Notes: generated from the sequence alone by a model not told the origin. Shown: positions 14,857-24,185, numbered from the stretch's first letter. The stretch is 64,000 nucleotides of DNA from Halorarum halophilum (GCF_013401515.1 NZ_CP058529.1:558001-622000), one strand, 5' to 3'. Translations and numbers: made by a program.

Positions 14857-15351
14857 ATGGACGACCACACCCGAGACGAATCCGTGGGTCCGCCGACGCA
14901 CGGCGCGCCGACTGGGTGGCTCGCCGAGCGTGCAGAGTCGAATGGGTGGGAGCACGGGTCACTTCGACGCGCTACGCTCCACGGCGTTCGACTCTATAAC
15001 GCAGGCGAGTACCACGAGGCCCACGATTGTTTCGAAGCAGAGTGGTACAACTACGGGTCAGGAACGACTGAGAGCGCGTTCCTCCACGGGATGGTACAGG
15101 TCGCTGCTGGCGCGTACAAGCACTTTGATTTCGAGGATGACGCAGGGATGCGGTCACTCTTTGAGACCGCTCTCCAGTACCTCCACGGCGTTCCGTCGGA
15201 CTTCTATGGCGTGGACGTGGATGGAGTGCGGACCACGCTCGATACTGCGCTTGAGAACCCGGCGGTGCTCCACGGCTGGGAAATCGAACTCGATGGCGAG
15301 CGACCCGTTGCAGACGCGGTCGACCGCGAGTACGCAGAACGCCTCGAATGA
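14857..15351 (+). CDS. DUF309-family protein
   Basis: 164 residues from ATG 14857 ([13 protein letters not shown]); a GTG at 14839 is an alternative. DUF309 core: [20 protein letters not shown], then HDCFEAEW, then [17 protein letters not shown]. The family has a helical hairpin with a conserved HExxE-like motif (here [12 protein letters not shown]). Function not established. The gene is convergent with a truncated copy of a related gene (15367-15549) just 15 bases away. Confidence 0.85.
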   Translation: MDDHTRDESVGPPTHGAPTGWLAERAESNGWEHGSLRRATLHGVRLYNAGEYHEAHDCFEAEWYNYGSGTTESAFLHGMVQVAAGAYKHFDFEDDAGMRSLFETALQYLHGVPSDFYGVDVDGVRTTLDTALENPAVLHGWEIELDGERPVADAVDREYAERLE

Positions 15352-15366
15352 ATTGGCGTCACTTAA

Positions 15367-15549
15367 TCAAACATTCTCGTCCTCGAAGCAGTCGTGGCTC
15401 TCGTGGTAGTCGCCCGCGTTGAACAGGCGGACGCCGTGCTCGGTCGCGCGCCGGAGGGTCGCGTGCTCCCAGACCCGCTCGTCCGCGCGCCATCCGGCGG
15501 GCTCACCCAGCGGCGGCGCGACGCCGGGGTCGCGGGTGTGGTCGTCCAT
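15367..15549 (-). pseudogene. DUF309 gene, 3'-truncated copy
   Basis: From ATG 15549 the 60 codons [20 protein letters not shown], then [20 protein letters not shown], then HDCFEDE align with the first 60 residues of the full DUF309 protein at 14857. After the DE pair the similarity ends, two codons follow, and TGA ends the frame. About 100 residues are missing. The identity is only moderate, so the two copies are not a recent duplication. This break coincides with the change from accessory to core-type DNA. Confidence 0.75.
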
Positions 15550-15669
15550 GTCCGTTCCTGCTCCTCGACGGGTATCAGTTTCGCGGTCGTCGTGGTGTTC
15601 CACGGCGACTAGGAGGAAGGGGGTGAGGGGGCGACGTGGCTTTATGATCGACCGCACGAACAATCCCCC

Positions 15670-15960
15670 GTGCGATTCATCCGTCGCGGACTGGCCCGGC
15701 TCGTCGGGTTTCTGGCCGCCGTCGCGGCGCTTCCGCGGCGAGCAGTGGAGGGCGCGTGGGACCTCCTGACGGACGAGGCGGCTCGCCCGGGCATGCTGTA
15801 TCTCGTCGCCCTGGCCCTCGGGTTCGGGAGCTTCGCGGTCTACTTCCTCCGCGGCGGCGGCGACCCGACAGGGCTCGAACTCGGCATGCAGTTCGGCTCG
15901 CTCGGCGTCGTGTTCTACGTGTCGCTCCGGCAGGCCGGCACGGCGCCGCGTCGCCGCTGA
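15670..15960 (+). CDS. small membrane protein, 96 aa
   Basis: 96 residues from GTG 15670. Two hydrophobic segments, about 43-60 and 70-86, follow a basic amphipathic N-terminus ([20 protein letters not shown]), and the C-terminus is a short Arg-rich tail (TAPRRR), so both ends may be on the inside. No family recognised. It precedes the tRNA-Leu gene. The first gene of the GC-rich core-type stretch. Confidence 0.6.
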   Translation: MRFIRRGLARLVGFLAAVAALPRRAVEGAWDLLTDEAARPGMLYLVALALGFGSFAVYFLRGGGDPTGLELGMQFGSLGVVFYVSLRQAGTAPRRR

Positions 15961-15978
15961 CTCGCGGATTCGGAACGC

Positions 15979-15985
15979 TTTACAT
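15979..15985 (+). promoter_or_regulatory. TATA-like box of the tRNA-Leu gene
   Basis: TTTACAT is centred ~30 bases before the first base of the tRNA at 16012, the usual spacing for archaeal stable-RNA promoters. Confidence 0.45.
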
Positions 15986-16011
15986 CGACCGAGCGGGAGT
16001 TCCAGACGCGT

Positions 16012-16095
16012 GCGAGGGTAGCCAAGCCTGGAAACGGCGGCGGACTCAAGATCCGCTCCTGTAGAGGTCCAAGGGTTCAAATCCCTTCCCTCGCA
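16012..16095 (+). tRNA. tRNA-Leu (anticodon CAA)
   Basis: 84 bases. The acceptor stem GCGAGGG (16012-16018) pairs with CCCTCGC (16088-16094), followed by discriminator A (16095). The anticodon stem GCGGA / TCCGC encloses the loop CTCAAGA, so the anticodon is CAA. A long variable arm (class II) and a T-loop TTCAAAT within AGGG/CCCT are present. No CCA is encoded and no intron is seen. It reads UUG codons. A tRNA 3' end is a common integration target in haloarchaea, but I found no second copy of its 3' end in the window. Confidence 0.95.
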
Positions 16096-16285
16096 TCGCC
16101 GGGGAATCAACCCCGAGATGCGGAAGACGCCGCAGGGGCGCTCTTCCCTCGCAATTACTATCGACCCGTCAGCGATACAGAGAGAGACGAGACCCGTTTC
16201 CGATCCACCGTTCGAACGGGAGGGGCCGATTGCTGGTGGATTCGGCCGGCACAACCGTAATGTACCCCACCGACGATTTCCTAGC

Positions 16286-16450
16286 GTGACCGATAGCGAC
16301 CCGGATCCGAACAACCCGCTCTCCCCGTACTATCCGTCGGAGGCCCCCGGTATCCCGGGAAGCGGCCGGAAGTGGTTCGCGCTCCTCCTGGCGCTGATGA
16401 TACTACTGGGGGCGTCCTTCGGAGTTCTCTCGCTCCTCTTCTCGTTGTAG
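16286..16450 (+). CDS. 54-aa single-pass membrane protein
   Basis: 54 residues from GTG 16286. A polar, Pro-rich N-terminus ([20 protein letters not shown]) leads to one transmembrane segment (~31-53, [20 protein letters not shown]). This layout is typical of short haloarchaeal membrane proteins of unknown role. The longer frame upstream (from 16118) starts inside the tRNA flank and is unlikely. Confidence 0.55.
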   Translation: MTDSDPDPNNPLSPYYPSEAPGIPGSGRKWFALLLALMILLGASFGVLSLLFSL

Positions 16451-16623
16451 TTCACCGGCATCGGATTCGAGCCCCCCTGTGAGATACGGAGGTTCCGCAA
16501 CGATCGTCCCACCGGGGAATCCCCGACCGGAACCCGGACCGAACCGGATTCACGGCCGGTTGACTATCACGAGTTGTCGGGGAACCCGAATATTATTCAC
16601 CCCTTCGAGTGCTGTTCAGAACG

Positions 16624-17199
16624 ATGCCCTCCACGCCACTGTTCGATCCCCGCGCGTTCTTCACCGAACGGAACCCGTCCCTGCGAGGCGCCGCGGCCAT
16701 CCTCTACTTCGCCGGGATCGCTCCCGTTTCGACGGGTGCTATCGCGACGGGCGGATTCGGTCCCGCCGACGTCACGGGCTGGCTACTCCTCCTCGCGGTA
16801 CTGGTCGGTGCCGCAGGCGGTGCCGTCGTGATCTGGACGGTGTACGCCGTCGGTATCTATCTCGCGACGGCGGTGGCCGGAGGGACCGGATCGTTCACCC
16901 GGACGGCGGCGAACGTTGGCTGGTCACTTCTCCCGCTCCTGCTCGGTAACGTGGTCACGTCGCTGGCGAGGTGGGGAGTGTATCTCTCCGGCCGACTCTC
17001 CGGCGAGGGGTCGGTTCGGTTCCCGTCCTGGCTGGACGGACTGAGTCTCGTCGTTGCCGTCGGCTGCTACCTCTGGATCGGCTACCTGCTGGTGTACGCG
17101 ATCGAGGATGCCCGCGACGTTTCGGTGCAGCACGCGACCGTGATCGCAGCGATAGTGGCGCTCGTGAGTGTCCTCGTCTCGGTAGGTATCAGCCTCTGA
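16624..17199 (+). CDS. YIP1-family membrane protein
   Basis: 191 residues from ATG 16624. The N-terminus (LFDPRAFFTERNPSLRGAAA) and about five hydrophobic segments (~25-45, 52-80, 98-122, 143-162, 170-190) match the YIP1-like integral membrane proteins of haloarchaea. The family is thought to work in membrane organisation or transport, with no defined substrate. It stands alone between the small 16286 gene and a minus-strand pair. Confidence 0.7.
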   Translation: MPSTPLFDPRAFFTERNPSLRGAAAILYFAGIAPVSTGAIATGGFGPADVTGWLLLLAVLVGAAGGAVVIWTVYAVGIYLATAVAGGTGSFTRTAANVGWSLLPLLLGNVVTSLARWGVYLSGRLSGEGSVRFPSWLDGLSLVVAVGCYLWIGYLLVYAIEDARDVSVQHATVIAAIVALVSVLVSVGISL

Positions 17200-17366
17200 G
17201 TACGCGTCGGAGACCGTCCCCTCGTCGAGGCCCCGCTGCAACTCGCGGTCTGCCCGTTGCGCGAGCACATCACCACCGGGCCTCGCGATGCGGCACACCT
17301 TGAACTACCCAACGTCGAACGCACCCCGAAAACGAAACCTCCAGCTCGGGAAGAACGGACGGTCGA

Positions 17367-17618
17367 CTACCGTCCGCCGTCCGTCGCGACGCCGAGGACC
17401 TCGTCCGCGCTCCGCCTGGCCTCCGCAGGGGACGGCCGGTTCCCGTTGCAGACCTCGCCGCAGAGTTTCGCGGCGAGGTCCGTGACGTCGGCCTCGGTGC
17501 CGTCGCTGGCGACGCGCTCGAACGTCCGCTGGTACGTGGCCGCACAGCGCTGCCCGCCGTCCGTGGTGGTCGCGTCTATCGCGTACTCGATTTGTTTGAC
17601 CGCTTCCGTCGGTCGCAT
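17367..17618 (-). CDS. hypothetical protein, 83 aa
   Basis: 83 residues from ATG 17618 (MRPTEAVKQIEYAIDATTTD). Predicted helical, with four cysteines (QRC, then LCGEVC), one of them in a CxxxC spacing, and no motif that I recognise. A longer frame up to 17693 is open but less protein-like. Neighbouring gene 17721-17990 is on the same strand with a 102-base gap. Function unknown. Confidence 0.5.
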   Translation of the reverse strand: MRPTEAVKQIEYAIDATTTDGGQRCAATYQRTFERVASDGTEADVTDLAAKLCGEVCNGNRPSPAEARRSADEVLGVATDGGR

Positions 17619-17720
17619 GGTGGGACGTACGGGTTCGTCACAGTTAACTTCACTCTGAGTCGGAATCGAGTTAATCGTCTGCTCGTTCGCCACTGGTGCC
17701 CTTCGGGTCGCGGAAAATCG

Positions 17721-17990
17721 CTAGTCGACGAGCCGTTCCATCGCCCGCAGGTACTCCGCGGCGACCTCGTGGTCCGCGTCGGCGTGGTACTCGACCCGGG
17801 AACAGCCGAAGAGGAGTCGCTCCCGGAGGGGGCCCTCCGGGAGTTCGGTCCGGGAGACGGTGACGACCGTATCCAACGCGTCGAGCAGTCGTTCCGTCTC
17901 ACCTCCAGCCGCGTACAGGCGGGCCTCGGCGACCAGATGAGACAACGCCGTGTGGACGCCCGCCGGGCGATCGGTCCCTTCGTCGCTCAC
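17721..17990 (-). CDS. hypothetical helical protein, 89 aa
   Basis: 89 residues from ATG 17990. It reads as a two- or three-helix soluble protein (VHTALSHLVAEARLYAAGGE, then TERLLDALDTVVTVSRTELP, then EVAAEYLRAMERL), reminiscent of small haloarchaeal TPR-like or DUF-type proteins. It is divergent from the inositol-monophosphatase-like gene at 18084. Not recognised. Confidence 0.55.
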   Translation of the reverse strand: MSDEGTDRPAGVHTALSHLVAEARLYAAGGETERLLDALDTVVTVSRTELPEGPLRERLLFGCSRVEYHADADHEVAAEYLRAMERLVD

Positions 17991-18083
17991 GCACCGGGGT
18001 AGTCGGCGGACGCACCTAAATCCCGCAGGTCGGCGACGCCGGACCGACGGGTATTACGGGCCACTCCCCCGTCGATCCCCCGC

Positions 18084-18887
18084 ATGAACGGGCGAACGAG
18101 TCGGGCGGCTGTCGCCGAGCGCGCCGCGCGGGCCGGTGCGGCAGTGGCGTCCGGACGGTTCCGCAGCGACGTCGACGTGGAGACGAAGGGTGGCAAGACG
18201 AACGTCGTCACCGAGGCCGACCGGGCGTCACAGCGCCGGGTCATCGAGATCGTTCGCGACGCCTACCCGACGGACGCGCTGGTCGGCGAGGAGGAAGAGG
18301 AGCTGAAGGCGATTCCATCGGAGGGTCCGGCCTGGGTCGTCGACCCCATCGACGGGACGAACAACTACGTCCGCGATATTCGGGTGTTCGCCACCGCAGT
18401 CGCCGCGGTCGTCGACGGCGACCCGGTCGCGGCCGCGAACGTCCTCCCGGCGATGGACGACGTGTACACGTCCGACGCCGACGGCGCATACCGAAACGGG
18501 CAATCCGTGGCGGTCAGCGATATCTCCGACCCCGAGAGGGCGACGGTCGCGCCGACGGTCTGGTGGGGGTTCGACCGGCGGGACGAGTACGCGGCGGCCT
18601 GCTCGGAGATCGTCCGTCGGTTCGGCGACATGCGACGGTTCGGCTGCGCGCAGGCGACGCTGGCGATGGTCGCCGACGGGTCACTGGAGGGGACGATCAC
18701 GAACGTCGCGTGCAACCCCTGGGACACGGTCGCCGGCGTCCACATGGTCCGGCAGGCGGAGGGACGGGTGACGGATCTCGACGGTGAGCGCTGGACGCAC
18801 GACTCCCGCGGTCTCGTCGCCTCGAACGGCTCCGTCCACGACGAACTGCTCGACGCGGCGCGCGGAATCGACGCCGTCAGGGGGTGA
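18084..18887 (+). CDS. inositol monophosphatase / FBPase-type phosphatase
   Basis: 267 residues from ATG 18084. Metal and catalytic motifs of the family are in order: GEEEEE (residues ~68-73), VVDPIDGTNNYV (85-96) and CNPWDTVAG near 210-218. These bind two or three Mg ions and hydrolyse a sugar phosphate. Archaeal members act on myo-inositol phosphate, fructose 1,6-bisphosphate or 3'-phosphoadenosine phosphate, and the sequence alone does not separate these. It stands ahead of an Lrp-type regulator. Confidence 0.9.
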   Translation: MNGRTSRAAVAERAARAGAAVASGRFRSDVDVETKGGKTNVVTEADRASQRRVIEIVRDAYPTDALVGEEEEELKAIPSEGPAWVVDPIDGTNNYVRDIRVFATAVAAVVDGDPVAAANVLPAMDDVYTSDADGAYRNGQSVAVSDISDPERATVAPTVWWGFDRRDEYAAACSEIVRRFGDMRRFGCAQATLAMVADGSLEGTITNVACNPWDTVAGVHMVRQAEGRVTDLDGERWTHDSRGLVASNGSVHDELLDAARGIDAVRG

Positions 18888-18947
18888 GGAACTCGCCGGG
18901 AGTGGAACGAGCGCAACGTCGAAGTACCGGCCAGTCGGAGGTTCGGT

Positions 18948-19409
18948 ATGGAACTCGACGACACGGACCGTGCCATCCTCCGCATCCTGCAGGAGGACGC
19001 GCGCACGCCGTTCAGCGAGGTGGCGCGGCGCATCGACATGTCCAGCGCGACGGTCCACGACCGCGTCTCGCGCCTGGAGGAGGCCGGGGTCATCCGGGGG
19101 TACCACGCCGAGATCGACCCCGGATCCGTGGGATACGGGGTCTCGGCGCTCGTCGGACTTCGGGTCCAGCAGGGACACGAGGACGAGGCGCTCGCCCGGT
19201 TGCGCGAGGTGGACGGCGTCCGGGAGATCCACCTGACGACCGGGGAGTGGGACGTGATGATGCGGGTGTACGCCGAGAACACCGACGACCTCCGGGAGCT
19301 GATGTTCGGACAGATCGCGGGGATGGACGGGTTCGACCGCTCGCAGACGATGGTCATCCTCGGGACCGCCTACGAGGAGGCGGGCGTCCCGATCCCGTCG
19401 CACCGATAG
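18948..19409 (+). CDS. Lrp/AsnC-family transcriptional regulator
   Basis: 153 residues from ATG 18948. The N-terminal HTH (DDTDRAILRILQEDARTPFS, then EVARRIDMSSATVHDRVSRLEEAGVIRGY) is followed from ~70 by the RAM ligand-binding domain (ALVGLRVQQG, then VREIHLTTGEWDVMMRVY). Members bind amino acids or other small effectors and act as dimers to octamers. It is 60 bases after the phosphatase gene and 38 bases before the HD protein, all on the plus strand. Effector unknown. Confidence 0.95.
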   Translation: MELDDTDRAILRILQEDARTPFSEVARRIDMSSATVHDRVSRLEEAGVIRGYHAEIDPGSVGYGVSALVGLRVQQGHEDEALARLREVDGVREIHLTTGEWDVMMRVYAENTDDLRELMFGQIAGMDGFDRSQTMVILGTAYEEAGVPIPSHR

Positions 19410-19447
19410 TATTTCACGGCGACACCTCCACCTCCGCGTAGCGACCG

Positions 19448-20611
19448 ATGAAGGCCATCAAGGACAGCGTCCACGACTACATCACCCTCGACCCCGCCGC
19501 CGCCGACCTGCTGGACACCGACGCCGTCCAGCGGCTCCGGCACATCAAGCAGCTCTCCACCGTCCGGCTCGTCTACCCGTCGGCATCCCACACACGGTTC
19601 GAGCACAGCCTCGGCGTCTACCATCTCGCCTCCCGGGCGCTGGACTCGCTGGGGATCGAGGGCGACCGGGCCAGGCACGTCCGGGCCGCCGCGCTCCTCC
19701 ACGACGTCGGCCACGGACCGTACGGTCACCAGACCGAGACGGTGATCGAGCGACACACCGGCCAGCATCACGACGAGGTCGGCGACCTGCTCGGCCGGAC
19801 CGACGCGGCCGACGTCCTCGAGTTCCACGACCTCGACCCCGATCGTGTCGCTGCGCTCGTCCGCGGCGAGGGGGAACTCGGCCAACTCGTCTCGGGTGAA
19901 CTGGACGTGGATCGGATGGACTACCTGGTGCGGGACGCCCACCACACCGGCGTCCCCTACGGCACCATCGACCACGAACGGCTGGTCCGCGAACTCAGAT
20001 ACAGCGACGGACGACTCGTGCTCGAGGAGGGGAACGTCCGGACCGCCGAGTCGCTGCTGCTCGCCAGGGCGCTCATGGACGCGACGGTGTACCGTCACCA
20101 CGTCTCGCGCATCGCCGGCGCGATGCTGGAGCGCGCCTCGGAGCGGCTCATCGCCTCCGGCATCGACGTCGGGACGTTCCGCCGGATGGCGGACCACGAC
20201 CTGCTCGTCGCGCTCCGGGAGGACGTCCCCGAACTCGGCCGGCGCATCGAGTACCGCGACCTGTACAAGCGGGCGGTGTGGGCGGAACTCGGGGACGTCC
20301 CGGCGGACGTGGTGGAACTCGACCATGCGGGCGAACGAGCCGCCGAGCGCGACATCGCGGACGTCGCCGGCGTCGACGACCGCGACGTCCTCGTCGACGT
20401 GCCCGGCCGGCCGACGTTCACCGAGGCCGCCAGCCGCGTCGTCGTCAACGGCGTCCCCCAGCGGCTGGAGGACGCCTCCGAACTCGTCTCGGGACTCCGA
20501 GCGGCCCAGCGCGCCGGCTGGCGGATGGGCGTCTACGCGCCCGAGGAACACGTCGACGAGGTCGCGGCCGCGACGGAGGCGGTCCTCGGCGTCCGCGCGG
20601 TCGCCCCGTGA
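19448..20611 (+). CDS. HD-domain phosphohydrolase (copy 1)
   Basis: 387 residues from ATG 19448. The start IKDSVHDYITLDPAAADLLD, then SHTRFEHSLGVYHLA (H53), ALLHDVGHGPYGH (H85-D86) and ELDVDRMDYLVRDAHHTGVP (D155/D158) give the complete HD metal site. This is the SAMHD1/dGTPase-like group of HD hydrolases (COG1078), which act on nucleotides. It is a paralogue of the protein at 21922-23157. The last ~90 residues (after ~295) are a separate small domain. Substrate not assigned. Confidence 0.9.
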   Translation: MKAIKDSVHDYITLDPAAADLLDTDAVQRLRHIKQLSTVRLVYPSASHTRFEHSLGVYHLASRALDSLGIEGDRARHVRAAALLHDVGHGPYGHQTETVIERHTGQHHDEVGDLLGRTDAADVLEFHDLDPDRVAALVRGEGELGQLVSGELDVDRMDYLVRDAHHTGVPYGTIDHERLVRELRYSDGRLVLEEGNVRTAESLLLARALMDATVYRHHVSRIAGAMLERASERLIASGIDVGTFRRMADHDLLVALREDVPELGRRIEYRDLYKRAVWAELGDVPADVVELDHAGERAAERDIADVAGVDDRDVLVDVPGRPTFTEAASRVVVNGVPQRLEDASELVSGLRAAQRAGWRMGVYAPEEHVDEVAAATEAVLGVRAVAP

Positions 20612-20753
20612 CGGCTTCCGAATCGGCGTCGTCACTCATCGGAACCTACCGACCTCGAAGAGACTGGCCGTTTCAGCACGCACCGTCTCGGCCATTGAAG
20701 AAGCGAGAATCGCTCGGAACCGAACGTGCGAGATTGGCGCGGAATAGAGGGCG

Positions 20754-21182
20754 TTACTGCTTGTGCGGAAGTACGTTCTCGTAGAACCAGAAGTCGACGA
20801 CTCGCTGCGCTAACGCCTCGTACTGGTCGGGGTTGTCCGGTTTCCGCAGGTACGCGTTCGCACGGAGCTTGTAGCTCCGCTGGACGTCCTTCTCGACCGT
20901 GGAGCTGGTGAGGATGAGAACGGGGAGATGAGCGAGTTCCTGGTTCTCGCGGACCTCCTCGAGCACCGTAAACCCGTTACTCCCGGGAAGGTTCAGGTCC
21001 AGGAGGAGGACGTCCGGCAGTGTGGGCGGCTCCGTCGCCGCGCGCTCGGAGAGGAAGTCGAGCGCCTCCCGACTGGTGGTCACAGCGTGGATCGAGGTGC
21101 TGCGGTCCACCGTTTTGAAGGCTTCCTGGATGAGTCGAACGTCACCAGGATTGTCCTCGACGAGTAGAATGTCAATATTCAT
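20754..21182 (-). CDS. Rcp1-type response regulator, receiver domain only
   Basis: 142 residues from ATG 21182. The receiver fold is complete: E9-D10 acidic pair (LLVEDNPGDVRLI), phospho-acceptor D62 in LLLDLNLPGSNGF, T/S in VLILTSST and K in YLRKPDNP. The extra loop and LNLPG motif place it with the single-domain Rcp1-like regulators that partner phytochrome-like kinases. No output domain is present and no histidine kinase lies nearby. It lies between the two HD paralogues on the opposite strand. Confidence 0.92.
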   Translation of the reverse strand: MNIDILLVEDNPGDVRLIQEAFKTVDRSTSIHAVTTSREALDFLSERAATEPPTLPDVLLLDLNLPGSNGFTVLEEVRENQELAHLPVLILTSSTVEKDVQRSYKLRANAYLRKPDNPDQYEALAQRVVDFWFYENVLPHKQ

Positions 21183-21466
21183 GTTACGGAGAGGTTCAGG
21201 AGCTTCCAGCACATCGATTGGCCCTCCCCGAGTTAAGGTCTTTGTCTAAGTGGGTAGGTTCTGGACGGTACTTGATTGGATCGAACAGGCGTTCACGACT
21301 ACCCGACCGCCGGTGCGACCGCCGTGACGGCTGCGTTTTCCCTCCGCTGCGGCCGCCGACAGGACTGCTCACCACCTCCGGTAGTTGACGGGCGCCGACA
21401 GTGCAGACGAGCGTATCCGGAGCTACCGCACGGAAAGCACTTGTATCCGAGACGACGTTTAGTTCT

Positions 21467-21715
21467 ATGACAGAACCGGTCGTCCCTTGTAACGTTCTGG
21501 TGGTTTTCTTCATCGGGTTACTCGTCACGGGAGCGACTATTGGAATCCGGAACGAACAAGAGGTTCGTGCGTGTCACGACGAGTACGACGACGATCCATC
21601 GGTCATCGTGATGTGCGAGGACGCACTCACGGATATCAGGCGTGGGGTGGCCATGTTCAGTGTGATACTCGGTTTCGTCGGCGTGGCGTGGAACGTTCAG
21701 TCCCGATGGAGCTGA
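21467..21715 (+). CDS. small membrane protein, 82 aa
   Basis: 82 residues from ATG 21467. Hydrophobic segments at ~9-24 and ~60-75 are separated by an acidic loop with two cysteines (ACHDEYDDD, then VMCEDAL) that could form a disulfide. No family recognised. The 284 bases before it hold no other gene; the codons upstream of the ATG in frame are unlikely to be translated. Confidence 0.55.
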   Translation: MTEPVVPCNVLVVFFIGLLVTGATIGIRNEQEVRACHDEYDDDPSVIVMCEDALTDIRRGVAMFSVILGFVGVAWNVQSRWS

Positions 21716-21921
21716 TCGGTTCGTAGCACCCCTGAGCGGTCCTCTCGCACTAACGACTTCCCTTGGACTCGGATCCGACCGACGGTTACCGGGAATCGAG
21801 GGCGTTCGGTCCCACCTGCACCGTCGAATCGGCAACTGTTTTTATCCGATGCCGGCCAAACGCGGGGTATGATCCGATTCGTCGCGGCTCCGACGACCCG
21901 TTCCCATCGGAGGGTCCCCGC

Positions 21922-23157
21922 GTGACGACGATCAAGGACTCCGTCCACGACCACATCCAGGTCGAGGGCGTCGCCGCGGACCTGCTGGACACGCCCCAGG
22001 TCCAGCGACTCCGTCGCATCGCCCAGCTCGGCACCGTGAAGCTGGTCTACCCGTCGGCGAACCACACGCGGTTCGAGCACAGCCTCGGCGTCTACCACCT
22101 CGCCTCCCGGGCGCTCGAACACCTCTCCATCGAGGGCGTCCAGGCCGAGCGCATCCGCGCCGCCGCGATGCTCCACGACATCGGCCACGCCCCGTTCAGC
22201 CACAACGTCGAGGAACTGCTCCACCGACACACCGGGCTGTACCACGACGACGTCGAGGAGCTCATCGCCGACACAGCGGTCGCGGACGTGCTCGCGGACC
22301 ACGGGCTCGACCCCGACCGCGTCGCCGGGCTCATCGCCGGCGAGGGCAAGTACGGTCAGCTGGTGTCGGGTGAACTGGACGTGGACCGGATGGACTACTT
22401 GGTGCGGGACGCCCACCACACCGGCGTTCCGTATGGCACCATCGACCACGAACGGCTGGTCAGGGAGCTGACCTTCGTCGGCGGCGAACTCGTGCTCGAC
22501 GAGGGCAACGTCCAGACCGCCGAATCGCTCCTCGTCGCTCGGGCGCTGATGAATCCGACCGTCTACACCCACCACGTCGCGCGTATCAGCAAGGCGATGC
22601 TCCGGCGCGCGACCGAGCGCCTGCTGGACGCGCCCGACATCGACGCCGACGTCGTCCGTCGGATGGACGACTACGACCTCGTCACCGCGCTCCGGATGAA
22701 CGACGGCACCGCCGAGTTCGCTCGGCGCTACGACTCACGGGACCTCTACAAGCGAGCCGTATGGGCGGAGTACCACGACGTCCCGGAGTCGGTTCGCTCG
22801 GCGGACCCCGCCGAACTCCGGGACGTCGAGGCCGACGTCGCCGAGAGCTGTGAACTCGATGCGAACGAGGTCATCGTCGACGTACCGGCCGAACCCGGGA
22901 TGACCGAGTCGACCTCCGAGGTCCTCGTCAACGGCGAGGTCCGTCGGCTGGAGGACCAGTCGCCGCTCGTCACGGCCCTCCGCACGTCCCAGCGCGAGCA
23001 GTGGCGCCTCGGCGTCTACACCGTCGCGGACGCGACCGGCCGGGTGGGAAGGGCTGCCGCCGAGCGACTGGGGCTCGACATCGATGGCGCGCTCGTCGCC
23101 GACGTGACGCCGGGCGTGACCGCGACGCTCGACGAGTTCGACGGGGGTGCGCGATGA
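21922..23157 (+). CDS. HD-domain phosphohydrolase (copy 2)
   Basis: 411 residues from GTG 21922 (VTTIKDSVHDHIQVEG). It has the same organisation as the protein at 19448: NHTRFEHSLGVYHLASRALE, AAMLHDIGHAPFSHNVEELL and the identical stretch ELDVDRMDYLVRDAHHTGVP. The C-terminal third differs more. The two genes are ancient tandem paralogues now separated by 1.3 kb. This copy overlaps the amidohydrolase gene by ATGA (23154-23157), so those two are translationally coupled. Substrate not known; nucleotide hydrolysis is the family expectation. Confidence 0.88.
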   Translation: MTTIKDSVHDHIQVEGVAADLLDTPQVQRLRRIAQLGTVKLVYPSANHTRFEHSLGVYHLASRALEHLSIEGVQAERIRAAAMLHDIGHAPFSHNVEELLHRHTGLYHDDVEELIADTAVADVLADHGLDPDRVAGLIAGEGKYGQLVSGELDVDRMDYLVRDAHHTGVPYGTIDHERLVRELTFVGGELVLDEGNVQTAESLLVARALMNPTVYTHHVARISKAMLRRATERLLDAPDIDADVVRRMDDYDLVTALRMNDGTAEFARRYDSRDLYKRAVWAEYHDVPESVRSADPAELRDVEADVAESCELDANEVIVDVPAEPGMTESTSEVLVNGEVRRLEDQSPLVTALRTSQREQWRLGVYTVADATGRVGRAAAERLGLDIDGALVADVTPGVTATLDEFDGGAR

Positions 23158-24185
23158 GCGGACCGGTCACGTTCGAGGGCACGGTGCTCGTCGGCCGCGA
23201 CTTCGACCCCGTGGAGGGACGCGTCGTCGTCGAGGACGGCGTCATCACCGCCGTCGAGGAGACGTCCACCGGGTCGACCGACATCGTCGCGCCCGCGTTC
23301 GTCAACGCCCACACCCACATCGGTGACTCCATCGCGAAGGAGGCCGGCCGGGGCCTCTCGCTGGACGAACTCGTCGCCCCCCCTGACGGACTGAAACACC
23401 GGCTCCTCCGGGAGGCGAGCCGCGAGGAGACGGTCGCCGCGATGCGGCGGAGCCTCGAGTTCATGGCCGAGTCGGGCACGGTCGCACACATCGAGTTCCG
23501 CGAGGGGGACGTCGCCGGCGTGGAGGCCATCCGCGACGCGGGCGAGGGCGTCCCGATCGAGAGCGTCGTCCTCGGTCGCGGCTCCGTGGACGCCATGGAG
23601 CACCCCGAGTCCGACGGTTACGGGGCCAGCGGGGCTCGTGACGGCGACTTCGACACCGCACGCAACGCGACCAGGCGCGCGGGGAAGCTGTTCGGCATCC
23701 ACGCCGGCGAGCGCGACGCCGACGACGTGAACCCGGCGATGGACCTCGACCCGGACTTCCTCGTCCACATGGTCCACCCGGACCCCGTCCACCTCGACCG
23801 ACTGGCCGACGCCGACGTTCCCGTGGTCGTCTGCCCTCGGTCGAACCTCGTCACGAACGTCGGCGTCGCCCCCCTTCGAGAACTGGTCGAGCGGACCACC
23901 GTCGCGCTCGGAACGGACAACGTGATGCTGAACTCCCCGTCGATGTTCCGGGAGATGGAGTTCGCCTCGAAGCTCACTGACGTGACAGCCGTCGATGTCC
24001 TGCGGATGGCGACGGTCAACGGCGCCGAACTGGCCGGCCTCGACTGCGGGCTCGTCGAGGAGGGTCGACCGGCGAAACTGCTCGTCCTCGACGGCGACTC
24101 GGACAACCTCGCCGGGGTCCGCGATCCGGTCCGCGCGGTCGTCCGCCGGGCCGGTGAGACGGACCTGAAGCGGGTCGTTCGGTGA
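23154..24185 (+). CDS. amidohydrolase-superfamily protein
   Basis: 343 residues from ATG 23154, coupled to the HD gene. Metal-binding signatures are present: [11 protein letters not shown] (H53, H55), KLFGIHAGE near 180, FLVHMVHPD near 200, and [12 protein letters not shown] near 260 with the metal Asp. This is the cytosine-deaminase/chlorohydrolase-like branch (subtype with one metal). It should hydrolyse an amino or amide group on a ring compound. Together with an HD nucleotide hydrolase it may serve nucleotide or nucleobase breakdown (inference from coupling). At 343 residues it is slightly short for the family. Confidence 0.85.
   Translation: MSGPVTFEGTVLVGRDFDPVEGRVVVEDGVITAVEETSTGSTDIVAPAFVNAHTHIGDSIAKEAGRGLSLDELVAPPDGLKHRLLREASREETVAAMRRSLEFMAESGTVAHIEFREGDVAGVEAIRDAGEGVPIESVVLGRGSVDAMEHPESDGYGASGARDGDFDTARNATRRAGKLFGIHAGERDADDVNPAMDLDPDFLVHMVHPDPVHLDRLADADVPVVVCPRSNLVTNVGVAPLRELVERTTVALGTDNVMLNSPSMFREMEFASKLTDVTAVDVLRMATVNGAELAGLDCGLVEEGRPAKLLVLDGDSDNLAGVRDPVRAVVRRAGETDLKRVVR

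Noticed and set aside
16012-16095. tRNA-Leu as the attachment site of the left island
   Set aside because: The island is on the 5' side of the tRNA and ends ~650 bases before it; elements at tRNA genes usually use the 3' end. No second copy of the tRNA 3' end was found in the window.
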